From Streptomyces minutiscleroticus (lineage in GTDB: Bacteria > Actinomycetota > Actinomycetes > Streptomycetales > Streptomycetaceae): a DNA stretch of 33,684 nt. Positions within the stretch are counted from its first letter, which is position 1; the number at the start of each line of letters is the position of its first letter. The notes beneath the pieces are model-generated. The model saw nothing but the letters and a program-made list of their open reading frames with translations, was not told the origin of the DNA and did no database searches. Shown piece by piece: positions 23,029-31,366 of the stretch. The stretch is taken from the NCBI RefSeq assembly GCF_014650875.1, contig NZ_BMVU01000063.1, positions 1-33,684 of the forward strand, read 5' to 3'. The position numbers were made by a program, and so were the translations under genes.

Positions 23029-24285
23029 GTGCCACCCACCGCTGTCGCATCCAAACCACCCGCACCTCCGCCCACCGTGTCTGCTGCTCCGGGCCGGGCC
23101 CCCTGGCCGACCGCCGTCTGGGCTTTGCTGGCCGGCACGTTCATCACGCGTGCCGCCGGGTTCGTCTATCCCTTTCTCGCCTGGCACCTGAGTGACCGGG
23201 GCCTGGCCGGGACCTGGCTGACCGTCGTGCTGGCCCTGTTCGGGGCCGGCTGGCTGGCCGGGCAGGTCGTCGGCGGAGCGAGCGCCGACCGGTTCGGGCG
23301 TCGCGCCACCCTCACCGGCTCGATGCTTCTGGCCGCCGTGGTCTTCCCGGTCCTGGCGCAGGCGCACACGCTGCCCGCGCTCGCCGCGGCCGCCTTCGTC
23401 TCCGGCATCGTCTACGACGCGGCCCGTCCGGTGGTGTCCGCGGTCATCGCCGACACCGTGGAGGACGAGCCGACCCGCGCGCGGATCGCGGGCTGGCGGT
23501 ACTTCGCCGTCAACATCGGGGTGGCCATCACCGGCGCCCTCGGCGGCACCTTGGCCGAATCGGTCGGTCTACCCGTCCTGTTCTGGTGCAACGGCCTGGT
23601 GTGCGCCGGGTTCGGCGTCGTGGCCTGGCTTGTCATGCCCGCCGAAACGCTCCAAACCCGGACGGCACGCCACGGCTACCGCAGCGTGCTCGCCGATCCG
23701 CGCCTGGTCCTGCTGTGGCTGGCCAGCCTGTGTGGCTTCATCCCCATGAGCGCGCTGTACGCGGTGCTGCCGCAGATGATGGCCCAGGACCACCTGCCGG
23801 CCGCCGCCTACGGCTGGGCCCAAGTCACCGCCGCCATCGCCGTCCTGGTCCTCTCGCCGCTGTTCAACCCCTGGCTGGCTCGCCGGGCGCAGAGCAAGCA
23901 CCCGATGGTCGGCCCGCTGGGGGCCAGCTGCCTCATCCTCGGTCTCGGCATGGGCTCGGCCGGCCTGGTCTCCACCCCGGCCGGCTACGCCGCGGCCGTG
24001 GTCGCCTCCGTGCCCGGCGAGATCATCGCGACCGTCGCCGCGGCCGACATCGTCAACCGCATCGCGCCCGCCCACGCCCGCGGCCGGTACGCCGGCATCT
24101 GGGGCACCAGCCTGGCCGCTTCCGTCCTGGCCGCACCGCTGCTGGCGGGCTGGGCGCTTGAGGCCGGCGGCCACCACCTTGTCGGCCTCACCCTCGCCGG
24201 CTGCGGCCTGATCGGCGCCGGTCTGTGCCTGCCCCTGACCGCGCTCGCCCGCAGGCATGCGGCCGCCCTGCGCTGCGCTTCCTGA
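23029..24285 (+). CDS. MFS transporter (DHA-type exporter)
   Basis: A 418-aa membrane protein with about 12 hydrophobic helices. The loop after helix 2 is GGASADRFGRRATL, the classic MFS motif A. Helix 1 begins at AVWALLAGTFITRAAGF and the protein ends RRHAAALRCAS. The size and the absence of sugar or phosphate signatures fit the drug/peptide proton antiporter group. I chose GTG 23029 (TGGAG seven bases upstream); the frame is open from 22963, inside a hairpin. It is followed 35 bases later by a small secreted protein gene and probably starts the main operon. Likely role: export of the cluster's product or resistance to it (inference). Confidence 0.88.
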   Translation: MPPTAVASKPPAPPPTVSAAPGRAPWPTAVWALLAGTFITRAAGFVYPFLAWHLSDRGLAGTWLTVVLALFGAGWLAGQVVGGASADRFGRRATLTGSMLLAAVVFPVLAQAHTLPALAAAAFVSGIVYDAARPVVSAVIADTVEDEPTRARIAGWRYFAVNIGVAITGALGGTLAESVGLPVLFWCNGLVCAGFGVVAWLVMPAETLQTRTARHGYRSVLADPRLVLLWLASLCGFIPMSALYAVLPQMMAQDHLPAAAYGWAQVTAAIAVLVLSPLFNPWLARRAQSKHPMVGPLGASCLILGLGMGSAGLVSTPAGYAAAVVASVPGEIIATVAAADIVNRIAPAHARGRYAGIWGTSLAASVLAAPLLAGWALEAGGHHLVGLTLAGCGLIGAGLCLPLTALARRHAAALRCAS

Positions 24286-24320
24286 CCTGCACATCCATCC
24301 CGCTCACGAAGGAGCACGTC

Positions 24321-24653
24321 ATGCACACCCGCCTGAAGATGCTGGGTCTCGGCCTGGCCGCCGCCACGGCCGTGACCCTGGTGCAGGCGCCTGCAGCGTC
24401 CGCCGCGACGAAGACCTGGCACGCCCAGGAGTCCGTGCGGATCCGGGCCAAGACCAGCACCTCCAGCACCGCCCTGGGATTGCTCCCCAAGGGGGCCGCT
24501 GCGGCGGCCGAGTTCAAGAACGGCGCCTACGTCATGTACTTCGGCGGCGTCCACAACGCCTGCGGCTCCAAGGGAACCATCGCGGACGATCGCTGGGCCA
24601 AGGTCACATACAAGGGCATCACCGGCTACGTCGCCTGGAACTGCATGGACTAG
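24321..24653 (+). CDS. Small secreted SH3-like protein
   Basis: A 110-aa protein with a clear Sec signal peptide: MHTRLKM, a hydrophobic core, then APAASAA with cleavage near residue 29. The mature part (about 80 aa) looks like a bacterial SH3 domain: VRIRAKTSTSSTALGLLPKG and WAKVTYKGITGYVAWNC. Two Cys, in HNACGSKG and AWNCMD, could form a disulfide. ATG 24321 has AAGGAG upstream. Such domains often bind cell-wall peptides. It is the first of three small secreted proteins in this cluster, each next to an enzyme or transporter gene, and is followed by a hairpin. Confidence 0.82.
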   Translation: MHTRLKMLGLGLAAATAVTLVQAPAASAATKTWHAQESVRIRAKTSTSSTALGLLPKGAAAAAEFKNGAYVMYFGGVHNACGSKGTIADDRWAKVTYKGITGYVAWNCMD

Positions 24654-24693
24654 CCCCTTCCAGCCGTGGGCTCTCTCAGCTCACGAGGCAGTC

Positions 24694-24726
24694 GGTTGCG
24701 AGCGACGCGATCGCGCGCACGCAACC
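24694..24726. terminator. Hairpin after the SH3-like secreted gene
   Basis: GGTTGCG (24694-24700) pairs with CGCAACC (24720-24726); the interior contains the palindrome CGCGATCGCG (24706-24715). It lies 41 bases past the stop and 60 bases before the ATP-grasp start. It is a candidate partial terminator or 3' mRNA stabiliser. Confidence 0.45.
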
Positions 24727-24785
24727 GGCCTCAATCTCCCCCGCCAAGCCTGTCCCGCCTGCGCGCTTCATCCTTGGAGATTTCT

Positions 24786-26069
24786 GTGTCTGCACGACCA
24801 TCCCTCCTCCTGGTGGGAGCCGGTGACGACCATCCCACCAGCACCGCCGCCTACCGGGAGTACACGCTCGCCAGCCTCGCCGCCACTCATCCCGTCGTCC
24901 TGGTCGACAGCGACGTGCCCGACTGGGCGCACCGCTACCTGGCCGGGCACATCGAGGCCGACCTGACCGACCGCGCCGCGACGGCGGCCGCCATCGACAC
25001 CTACACCACCCAGCACGGCGCCCCGGCCGGGGCGATGACCTACATGGAGCGCCACGTGGTGCTCACGGCCCATCTGGCGCAGCAGCTCGGCCTGCCCACC
25101 AGCACCCCCGAGGCCATGACGGCCTGCCGGGACAAGGTGCTCTCGCGGCGGCTGCTGGCCCAGCACCAAGTGCCCTCCGCCCGCTCGGTGCTCGCTGCGG
25201 ACGCGGACGCGGCCGTCGCCCACGCCGACCTGATCGGCTATCCCGTCGTGGTCAAACCGCAGTCCCTGGCCGGCAGCGCCGGCGTGATGTGGGCCCACAA
25301 CCGCGACCAGGTACGCAAAGCCTACGAGCAGGCCGGCCGCGCGGCTGCCGCCGGCCAGCAGCAGTACGGCACACCGGGCGTGATCGTCGAAGAGGCGCTG
25401 ATCGGCAGCGAGATCAGCGTGGAGACAGCCGTGCTCGCACCGGGCCGCACCCGCATCCTGGCCGTGACCCGCAAACTGCCCGCGCCGGCGAACACCACGC
25501 AGGAGTACGGGCACTGCGTGGACGCCATGGACCCGCTCCTGCAGGACGAGGACCTGCATCAGGTGATCTCCGCGGCCGTCGACGCCCTCGGGGTGAGCAC
25601 CGGAGTGCTGTGCATCGAGGTGATGCTCACCGCCAGCGGGCCGCGCATCGTCGAGGTCAACGGCCGCCTGGGCGGGGACCTGCTGCAACTGCTGGTCAAA
25701 CGGGCGCTCGGCATCGACCTGGCACAGGTGGCGGCCGCACTGGCCACCGGCACCCCGCCCTACCTCACGCCCCTGTTCAAACGCGCCGCCGCGATCCAGT
25801 TCGCCTACCCCGCACAGACGGGCCGCCTGAGCCGGCTGTCCGCCCCGGCGGGCCTGAGCCAGCAGCCGGGTGTGGAGCGCGTGGTGCTGCTCAAAAGCCC
25901 CGGCGCCTATGTGGCCGCGCCGCCAGCAGCCACGCTCGACGACCGACTGGCCCTATGGGTGGTCACCGGCGCGCACGTCGGCGCCTGCCACACCCGCCTG
26001 CGGCACGTCGCCAACCAGCTGGACATCACCGTCGAAGCCGCAGACCACGCCACCGCCTGCGTCGCCTGA
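24786..26069 (+). CDS. ATP-grasp carboxylate-amine ligase
   Basis: A 427-aa ATP-grasp enzyme. The pre-ATP-grasp domain (1-115) is followed by MTACRDKVLSRRLLAQHQVP, Lys157 in VVVKPQSLAGSAG, the EEALIGSEISVE segment (202-213), Glu278 in CIEVM and Glu290/Asn292 in RIVEVNGR. All ATP and metal ligands are present, so it should form an acyl phosphate and join it to an amine, giving an amide or peptide bond. The closest named types are the BacD/PGM1-like peptide ligases, by general layout only. GTG 24786 follows TTGGAG. It stands between two secreted protein genes and two genes before a catalytically stripped paralogue. Confidence 0.9.
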   Translation: MSARPSLLLVGAGDDHPTSTAAYREYTLASLAATHPVVLVDSDVPDWAHRYLAGHIEADLTDRAATAAAIDTYTTQHGAPAGAMTYMERHVVLTAHLAQQLGLPTSTPEAMTACRDKVLSRRLLAQHQVPSARSVLAADADAAVAHADLIGYPVVVKPQSLAGSAGVMWAHNRDQVRKAYEQAGRAAAAGQQQYGTPGVIVEEALIGSEISVETAVLAPGRTRILAVTRKLPAPANTTQEYGHCVDAMDPLLQDEDLHQVISAAVDALGVSTGVLCIEVMLTASGPRIVEVNGRLGGDLLQLLVKRALGIDLAQVAAALATGTPPYLTPLFKRAAAIQFAYPAQTGRLSRLSAPAGLSQQPGVERVVLLKSPGAYVAAPPAATLDDRLALWVVTGAHVGACHTRLRHVANQLDITVEAADHATACVA

Positions 26070-26122
26070 GCGCACAGGCACACCGCGTCATCCACATCCA
26101 CGTTCCGAAAGGGGATACTCCC

Positions 26123-26665
26123 GTGCGCGTTTCCCGCTCCATCGCAGCCTCTGCCCTCGCCGCGGCTGTCGCCGCCGGCGGGCTCGCCGTGGCCACCCCG
26201 GCTCAGGCCGCCACCACCTCCTGCAAGACCAGCAGCAAGTCCTTCAACCTGCCCGGCAAGCCGGACGTCAAAGTCAGCCTCAAGATCTGCATCCGCTACA
26301 CCGGCACAAGCGGCGGCTACCGCCACTACACGGCCTGGCTGTCTAAGGCGAGCTGGGACGGCACCTCCTTCTACACCGGCGGCTACAGGTTCAATGACTT
26401 CTACATCAAGATGCGCGCCGAGCACGGCTCCACCGTACGCACCAACTGCACCTACGGCACGTGCGAGGTGCGCAGCCTGAGGAGCGAGCTCGACACCGAG
26501 AAGGGATCAAAGACCTTCTCCAGCGGCGCCAGCGGCTACAGCAACGTCTACGTGAGCACCAAGACCAAGAAGTGGACCGCGGACGCCACCGTCACCTACG
26601 ACATCGCCGACGACGGCAAGGGCAACAAGACCTGGGGCCTGGCCGGCACCAAGGCCATCACCTGA
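26123..26665 (+). CDS. Secreted protein of unknown function (180 aa)
   Basis: The protein starts MRVSRSIAASALAAAVAA and has a signal peptide cleaved near ATPAQAA (residue 30). The mature part of about 150 aa is rich in Lys, Ser, Thr and Tyr and looks beta-structured (YRHYTAWLSKASWDGTSFY, SGYSNVYVSTKTKKWTADAT). Four Cys (SCKT, KICI, NCTYGTC) may form two disulfides. I know no family for it. GTG 26123 has AAAGGGG upstream. It sits 53 bases after the ATP-grasp ligase and is followed at once by a very stable hairpin. The role may be extracellular partner, substrate or immunity protein; none is shown. Confidence 0.8.
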   Translation: MRVSRSIAASALAAAVAAGGLAVATPAQAATTSCKTSSKSFNLPGKPDVKVSLKICIRYTGTSGGYRHYTAWLSKASWDGTSFYTGGYRFNDFYIKMRAEHGSTVRTNCTYGTCEVRSLRSELDTEKGSKTFSSGASGYSNVYVSTKTKKWTADATVTYDIADDGKGNKTWGLAGTKAIT

Positions 26666-26681
26666 TCCGCCACCGCGCCCC

Positions 26682-26711
26682 GCGCCGGGCCCGGCCCATC
26701 GGGCCCGGCGC
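26682..26711. terminator. Perfect hairpin after the 180-aa secreted gene
   Basis: GCGCCGGGCCCG (26682-26693) and its exact complement (26700-26711) enclose a 6-base loop, starting 16 bases past the stop. It is very stable. Because the downstream genes lack another obvious promoter, it may be a partial terminator. Confidence 0.6.
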
Positions 26712-26802
26712 ACTGCCACAGGCGTCCCGGCCCCGCACCGACGCTGCGCCAGTGGGCCGGACGCCGTCCTCGTCTCCCTTCTCCACGTCAGGAGTTGCCG
26801 CA

Positions 26803-28095
26803 ATGGGGCTTCCCCTCGCCAGCCCGGTTCGCACTCCGACCCGGGCTGCCGCGCGCACGGTGGCGGTCGTCGAGCCCGGCACCGATTACGCGCCCGCCCT
26901 GGCCGCACGCGGCCACACCCCCGTCGCCGTCGCCACCGAACCCGCCCCGGCCAAAGGCGCACATCCGGCCGGGACAAGGGCGCAGGCGGTCACGCACCGC
27001 GGCTCGCTGCGCCGCACCGCGGCCCGCCTGCGCGACCTACGGGTCGACGGCGTTCTCGCCGGCAGTACCCGCGGCATTGTCCTGGCCGAACAGGTGGCGT
27101 CCCGCCTGGGGCTGCCCGCCGATCCGGCGACCGTCGGGCAGCGCAGCGACCGGGGCATCCAGCATCGCGCGCTGCAGGTGGCCGGCATCCCGGCCCCGGC
27201 CGGCTGCCGCACCGACCGGCTCGCCGAGGCCACCGCCTGGTGGCGGGCCTGCAAACCGGCGGCCGCGGTGCTGTTGCCGACCGCCGTCGGCGCACCGGCC
27301 GCTCCGGTGGTGTGCCAGACCAGCATCGACATCGCCCACGCCTGGCCGGCCGTGCGCCGCGCCGCCCATCTCCACAGCGGCAGCGCCGACGTCGTGGTCA
27401 GCGAGTACCTGCCCGGCCGCCGCTACACCGTGCACAGCACCACCCGTCCGGCCGCCGGCGGGCGGGCGGCCGACCACCGCGTCACCGACCTGTGGGCGGA
27501 CAGCTACACCTGGGACGGCATCCTTGCCCGCTCCGAACTGCTGCCGCGCCACGGCCTGCTGGCGCGCACCCTGGCGCTGTACGCCCTGCAGGTCCTTGAT
27601 GTTCTGGGCGTGCAGGCCGGGCCGATGGTGTGCCGCCTGGCTTTTGCGCCCGGCCGCGGGCCGCTGCTGCTGTCGGCGGCCCCCGTCCTGGTCAGCACGC
27701 CGGCCGACGCGGCACTGTATGCGGCCACCGGCACCGACCGGCTCACCAGCGCCGTCACCAGCCTGTTGCCCGAAGCCCCCGATCCGCTCAGAGCCATGCA
27801 CCGCGGCCAGCGTGTAGTGCGCGTCCACCTGCACGCCGCCGCCGACAGCGTCCTCGCCCCCGTTCTGTGGGGCACGCTCACGCAACTGCCCACCGTCGTG
27901 GCCACCTCTCCACACCTGCGCGCCGGTGCGCAGGCCCGGCAGACCGCCAGCAGCCGCACCACCGCCGGGGAAGTCGTGCTCAGCCACCGGCAGATGCAGG
28001 CCGTCGACAGCGATTACCAGACGATCCGCCTGCTGGAGGCCACCGGCCTGTACGCGCCCGTCCCCGCCGGTGTTCCCACGGGAGGTGCGCGGTGA
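26803..28095 (+). CDS. Degenerate ATP-grasp-like protein (probable non-catalytic paralogue)
   Basis: The 430-aa protein aligns along its length with the upstream ATP-grasp ligase: HRALQVAGIPAPAG matches the LLAQHQVPSA helix, VVVSEYLPGRRYTVHS matches VIVEEALIGSEISVE, and VLDVLGVQAGPMVCRLAF matches VDALGVSTGVLCIEVM. The ligands are gone: the Lys at 157 becomes Leu, Glu278 becomes Arg, and the E-x-N motif becomes S-x-A (SAAP). It may hold a substrate, act as scaffold for the active ligase, or form a heterodimer with it. ATG 26803 has AGGAG 11 bases upstream. Its last four bases overlap the TrpA-like gene, so those two are coupled. The fold is inferred from the paralogue. Confidence 0.75.
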   Translation: MGLPLASPVRTPTRAAARTVAVVEPGTDYAPALAARGHTPVAVATEPAPAKGAHPAGTRAQAVTHRGSLRRTAARLRDLRVDGVLAGSTRGIVLAEQVASRLGLPADPATVGQRSDRGIQHRALQVAGIPAPAGCRTDRLAEATAWWRACKPAAAVLLPTAVGAPAAPVVCQTSIDIAHAWPAVRRAAHLHSGSADVVVSEYLPGRRYTVHSTTRPAAGGRAADHRVTDLWADSYTWDGILARSELLPRHGLLARTLALYALQVLDVLGVQAGPMVCRLAFAPGRGPLLLSAAPVLVSTPADAALYAATGTDRLTSAVTSLLPEAPDPLRAMHRGQRVVRVHLHAAADSVLAPVLWGTLTQLPTVVATSPHLRAGAQARQTASSRTTAGEVVLSHRQMQAVDSDYQTIRLLEATGLYAPVPAGVPTGGAR

Positions 28096-28901
28096 CGGAC
28101 ACCCGCCTGCAGCGCGCCCTCCGCGGCGCGGCCGCGCAGCACCGGGCGGCGCTGGCCGCCTATCTGCCCGTGGGCTGGCCTGACCGGCTCACCAACTTGG
28201 ACGCACTGCACCTGCTCGCACAGAGCGCGGACGTCGTCGAGCTGGGCGTGCCGCACACGGCCGCCGTGCTGGACGGTCCAGTCATCCGGCAGGCCGCCGA
28301 GACCGCGCTGCGGGCCGGCTTCCGGATAACGGACGTCTTCCACGCCGCGCGCGAGCTGTCCGCGGCGTCGGCGGCGGCGCTGCTGGTGATGTCCTACTAC
28401 CAGCCCGTGCACGCCTACGGCCTGCACCGCTTCGCCCAGCAGGCGGCCGCGGCCGGCATCGACGGCGTCCTCATTCCCGACCTGCCGGCAGAGGAGGCCG
28501 GCGCGTGGCGCACCGCTGCCCGGGCAGCCGGCCTCGCGGCGATCCCGCTGGTCTCCCCGCGCACCCGCTCCATGCGGCTGCACTGCATCCTCGCCCACGC
28601 CACCGGCCTCATCTACGCCCCGGCCACCAGCGGGGTGACCGGCAACGAGCTGCCGATCAGTCCGGAACTGCCCGACTTCATCGGCCGGCTGCGCTCTCTG
28701 ACAGCCCTGCCGATCGCCACCGGCATCGGCATCACCAGTCCCGAGCGCGCCCGGGCCGCGGCCGCGCACGCGGATGCGGTGGTCGTCGGCTCCGCGCTCA
28801 TCCGCCGGATGCAGGCCAGCCCGCGCGCCCCGCTCGCGGCCGCGGCCGCGAGCGGCCGGGACTTCGCCGCCGCCTGCCACCGCCTCCCCCACGCCGCCTG
28901 A
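28092..28901 (+). CDS. Stand-alone TrpA-like lyase (tryptophan synthase alpha fold)
   Basis: A 269-aa TIM-barrel protein, the usual length of TrpA. The catalytic pair is kept at exact spacing: Glu50 in VVELGVP and Asp61 in VLDGP correspond to Glu49 and Asp60 of the enteric enzyme. SGVTGNE (loop 6) and the phosphate-binding GIGITSPE and VVGSALIRRM are present, while the usual SDP in the ELGVPFSDP loop is changed to TAA. TrpA splits indole-3-glycerol phosphate into indole and glyceraldehyde phosphate. No trpB is nearby, so this copy may release free indole or cleave a related phosphate ester for the cluster. GTG 28092 overlaps the previous stop (GTGA). Confidence 0.85.
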   Translation: MTDTRLQRALRGAAAQHRAALAAYLPVGWPDRLTNLDALHLLAQSADVVELGVPHTAAVLDGPVIRQAAETALRAGFRITDVFHAARELSAASAAALLVMSYYQPVHAYGLHRFAQQAAAAGIDGVLIPDLPAEEAGAWRTAARAAGLAAIPLVSPRTRSMRLHCILAHATGLIYAPATSGVTGNELPISPELPDFIGRLRSLTALPIATGIGITSPERARAAAAHADAVVVGSALIRRMQASPRAPLAAAAASGRDFAAACHRLPHAA

Positions 28902-28920
28902 CCTGCGAAGGACTATCACT

Positions 28921-29916
28921 GTGATACGCCACAGCCTGCGCGAACACACCGGCGCCGACGCCCTGGCCGTCCTGGACCGCCAGTGGCGCGAGCTCTACGC
29001 CGAAGACGACCGGGCCAGCTACTTCCAGTCCCCGGACTGGCTCCTTGCCTGGGCCCGACAACTGCCCGAGACCGCCACGCCCATCGTCCTGGCGGCCACC
29101 AGCACCACCGGCCGCATCCTGGCCGCCCTCGCCCTGGTCCGCCACGACAACAACGTCACCGCGCTGTCCGCGCCGCACGCCGCCTACGTCCGTCCGGTCG
29201 GCCCCCACGCGGACACCCCCGCGGTCGCCGCCACCTTCGCGTTCCACCTGCTGCTGCTCAGCCAGAACGGCGTCAACATCGACCTCAGTGACGTTCCCGC
29301 CACCAGCGGCCTGGCCCACGCCCTGGCCGACGTCGGGGACGACAGCGCCTGGCAGTGCAGCCCCGACACCGCCACCGCCCTCGAGCTGCCACTCGCCCCC
29401 GCCAGCCTGTCCCGCAGCGCACAGCGCGAGCACACCCGTCTGCAGCGCACCTGGCACCGCCTGGTCGCGGACCAGGACCTCGCCTACACGCGCAGTCGGC
29501 ACATCCGCGACCTGCTCGCCGGCTTCGACGTCCTTAACCGCCTGCACCAGCCCGGCCAGTGGCCCGGCCACGCCACCCCCGCCCAGCAGTGGCGCGCCGT
29601 GCTGAACCACATCGGCGCCGCCGACGCCTTCGTCGCCACCCTGAGCGTGGACCGGACGATCGTGGCCGCCCAGCTGGGCGTCATCCGCGGCCGCCACTGC
29701 ACCGTCCTGCTGTCCGCCCTCGCCTTCACCGCCCGCCACCTCGGCCCCGACCACGCTCTGCTGCGCCACCTCGCCCGCGACCTGACAGACGAGGGATTCA
29801 CCGCGCTCACCCTCGGCCGCGCCGTGCACGGCCGGCACACCTACCAGCACCAGCGCCAGCCGGTATGGGCCTCGACGCTGACGGCCAGCAGCATCCGCCT
29901 TGCCCAGGCCGTCTGA
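28921..29916 (+). CDS. GNAT/FemAB-like acyltransferase
   Basis: A 331-aa protein with the layout of the BioF2/CelD-type acetyltransferase (acetyltransf_6) group, which shares the double-GNAT fold of FemX aminoacyl transferases. Visible signs are the N-terminal WRELY...YFQSPDWLLAW, the central SRSAQREHTRLQRTWHRL and the C-terminal AQLGVIRGRHCTVLLSA followed by LGPDHALLRHLARDL. It could transfer an acyl or an aminoacyl-tRNA group to an amine. GTG 28921 has AAGGA ten bases upstream and follows the TrpA-like gene by 19 bases. With an ATP-grasp ligase it could complete a peptide-like or acylated product. Donor and acceptor are unknown. Confidence 0.78.
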   Translation: MIRHSLREHTGADALAVLDRQWRELYAEDDRASYFQSPDWLLAWARQLPETATPIVLAATSTTGRILAALALVRHDNNVTALSAPHAAYVRPVGPHADTPAVAATFAFHLLLLSQNGVNIDLSDVPATSGLAHALADVGDDSAWQCSPDTATALELPLAPASLSRSAQREHTRLQRTWHRLVADQDLAYTRSRHIRDLLAGFDVLNRLHQPGQWPGHATPAQQWRAVLNHIGAADAFVATLSVDRTIVAAQLGVIRGRHCTVLLSALAFTARHLGPDHALLRHLARDLTDEGFTALTLGRAVHGRHTYQHQRQPVWASTLTASSIRLAQAV

Positions 29917-30026
29917 CCTGCCCACCCGGTGGCGCACCCGTCCGCGAGGTCCACCACTGGCCGTCCGCACCACCACAGCCGTCCTCTCAGCGCTTCCGCG
30001 CAAGTTCCCTCAGTTGATTCCCTACC

Positions 30027-30046
30027 GGCCGCGATCGGTCGCGGCC
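30027..30046. promoter_or_regulatory. Short hairpin just ahead of the third secreted gene
   Basis: GGCCGCGA (30027-30034) and TCGCGGCC (30039-30046) enclose a TCGG loop. It lies directly before the GGAGGAAG ribosome site of the gene at 30065. It may protect the mRNA end, control ribosome access or end transcription from the enzyme genes. Confidence 0.45.
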
Positions 30047-30064
30047 TCTTCGGAGGAAGAAACC

Positions 30065-30499
30065 ATGGCAAAAGTGGCACAACGTATTGGCGTGGCCGTA
30101 GGCGCTGCCGTCGTGGTGGTGTCGATGGCGACCCCGTCCTCCTCGGCGGCCTCGTACGTCGACAAGACCGTGCGGCTCTGCACCGGCAGCAGCAGCTGCG
30201 GGTACGGGCTCGCGATCGACTACTGGTACAAGAAGGGCTCCAACAGCCGCGGCGTCGAGTGGGTCTACGCCTCCAAGGACACCAAGAGCAACAAGGCCGC
30301 CTACGCCCGGTGGCTCTACAAGAAGCCGGGCGGCAGCACGCACGTCGGCAAGGGCTGGCGCAAGGCCAAGGATAAGGGCTCCTTCGTGGAGACCTCCTGG
30401 TACGCCGGCAACCACAAGGGCCCACGGTTCCCCAAGGGCACCGTGATCTGCATCCACTGGAAGGGCTCGTCGAAGAAGGCCTGCGCCACGCTCAAGTAG
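30065..30499 (+). CDS. Small secreted basic protein of unknown function
   Basis: A 144-aa protein with a signal peptide (MAKVAQRIGVAVGAAVVVVS, then ATPSSSAAS, cleavage near residue 29). The mature part of about 115 aa is strongly basic, with many Lys, Gly, Trp and Tyr (DYWYKKGSNSRGVEWVYASK, KGWRKAKDKG). Four Cys (LCTG, SCGY, ICIHW, ACATL) could make two disulfides. It looks like a compact secreted peptide or toxin-like protein, but I know no family. ATG 30065 follows GGAGG by nine bases. It lies downstream of the acyltransferase and is flanked by hairpins on both sides. Confidence 0.8.
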   Translation: MAKVAQRIGVAVGAAVVVVSMATPSSSAASYVDKTVRLCTGSSSCGYGLAIDYWYKKGSNSRGVEWVYASKDTKSNKAAYARWLYKKPGGSTHVGKGWRKAKDKGSFVETSWYAGNHKGPRFPKGTVICIHWKGSSKKACATLK

Positions 30500-30544
30500 C
30501 CGATCCCGCAGGCCGGCCATCCCCTCAACCGCCGAAGGCGCCCT

Positions 30545-30583
30545 GCGGTGTGCGCCGGCCACCGCGTGCCGGGCGCACACCGC
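30545..30583. terminator. Perfect hairpin after the third secreted gene
   Basis: GCGGTGTGCGCC (30545-30556) pairs perfectly with GGCGCACACCGC (30572-30583) around a 15-base loop, 45 bases past the stop. It is the third small secreted gene of the cluster with a hairpin after it. Confidence 0.6.
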
Positions 30584-30671
30584 GGGGCCATCCCGGCGGC
30601 CGAGAACCTTGCCGCTGCCTGCCATCCGAACCGCTCCGCCCCAGCGCTCACCGTTTTCGGAGGAAGCCTCC

Positions 30672-31283
30672 ATGCTCCAACCCGCCAGCATCGCCACGCG
30701 CCTGCGCCGTCTGACCGCGCTCGCCGTGGGCGCCACCACGGCGATCACCCTGACCGCGTGCGGGGGAACAGGCATCGGCGCACCCAAGCACGCCACGCCG
30801 GCGCCCGCTACGGCTTCCGAGGCGACAGCCGGGGGCGAGCTGCGTACCGCCGAGAGCGCCACCGTGCTGATCGACGAACAGGACGGCGACGTCACCTACG
30901 AGATCACCGCACACAAGGTCGAGCTGTCCACCCCGGCCGAGGCCGCGAAGGCGGTCCGCGACCCGGTCGACGCCAAGGGCATGGTGGTCGCGACCGCCTG
31001 CATGCAGTACACGCACACCGCCGGACCCGCTCTCACCGCCGTTTCCGACGTGAACGACCACACCGGCATCTACGCCGACGGCGTCCGGGGCGCACTGCTG
31101 ATCGGCGTCGGCGACGACGCACCGGGATGCGAGGACCCGTACACCATCGGGGCCTGGCATCCCGGTAAAAGCCACACCCTCTGCAAGTCCTACCTCGTCC
31201 CCGCCGGCGCGCGGGAACTGCAGGTCCGCTGGAGCCAGACAGACGACGCCGAGCCGTACTCGTGGACCTTCGTCCCCGAGTGA
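30672..31283 (+). CDS. Predicted lipoprotein
   Basis: A 203-aa protein with a lipoprotein signal: basic RLRRL, a hydrophobic stretch, then the lipobox LTAC with Cys at residue 30, followed by a Gly/Thr/Ala/Pro-rich linker. It should be anchored to the outer face of the membrane. The folded part (about 60-203) is beta-rich with DVTYEITAHKVELSTPAEAA and AGARELQVRWSQTDDAEPYS, a layout seen in DUF4352-like extracellular Ig-type domains, though I would not assert that family. ATG 30672 has GGAGGAAG upstream. It follows the third secreted protein and precedes a membrane protein, so the three may work at the cell surface. Confidence 0.8.
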   Translation: MLQPASIATRLRRLTALAVGATTAITLTACGGTGIGAPKHATPAPATASEATAGGELRTAESATVLIDEQDGDVTYEITAHKVELSTPAEAAKAVRDPVDAKGMVVATACMQYTHTAGPALTAVSDVNDHTGIYADGVRGALLIGVGDDAPGCEDPYTIGAWHPGKSHTLCKSYLVPAGARELQVRWSQTDDAEPYSWTFVPE

Positions 31284-31366
31284 ACCGGCCGCCCGGCAGA
31301 CGCAGCAACAGCGCCCCGCGACCTGCCGCACATACAGATCACCGTTCCAGGAGGAGGAACAGCCGC

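Noticed and set aside
28092..28901. Reading the TrpA-like gene as part of a tryptophan operon
   Set aside because: No trpB, trpC or other tryptophan genes are in the window, and the neighbours are a stripped ATP-grasp protein and an acyltransferase.
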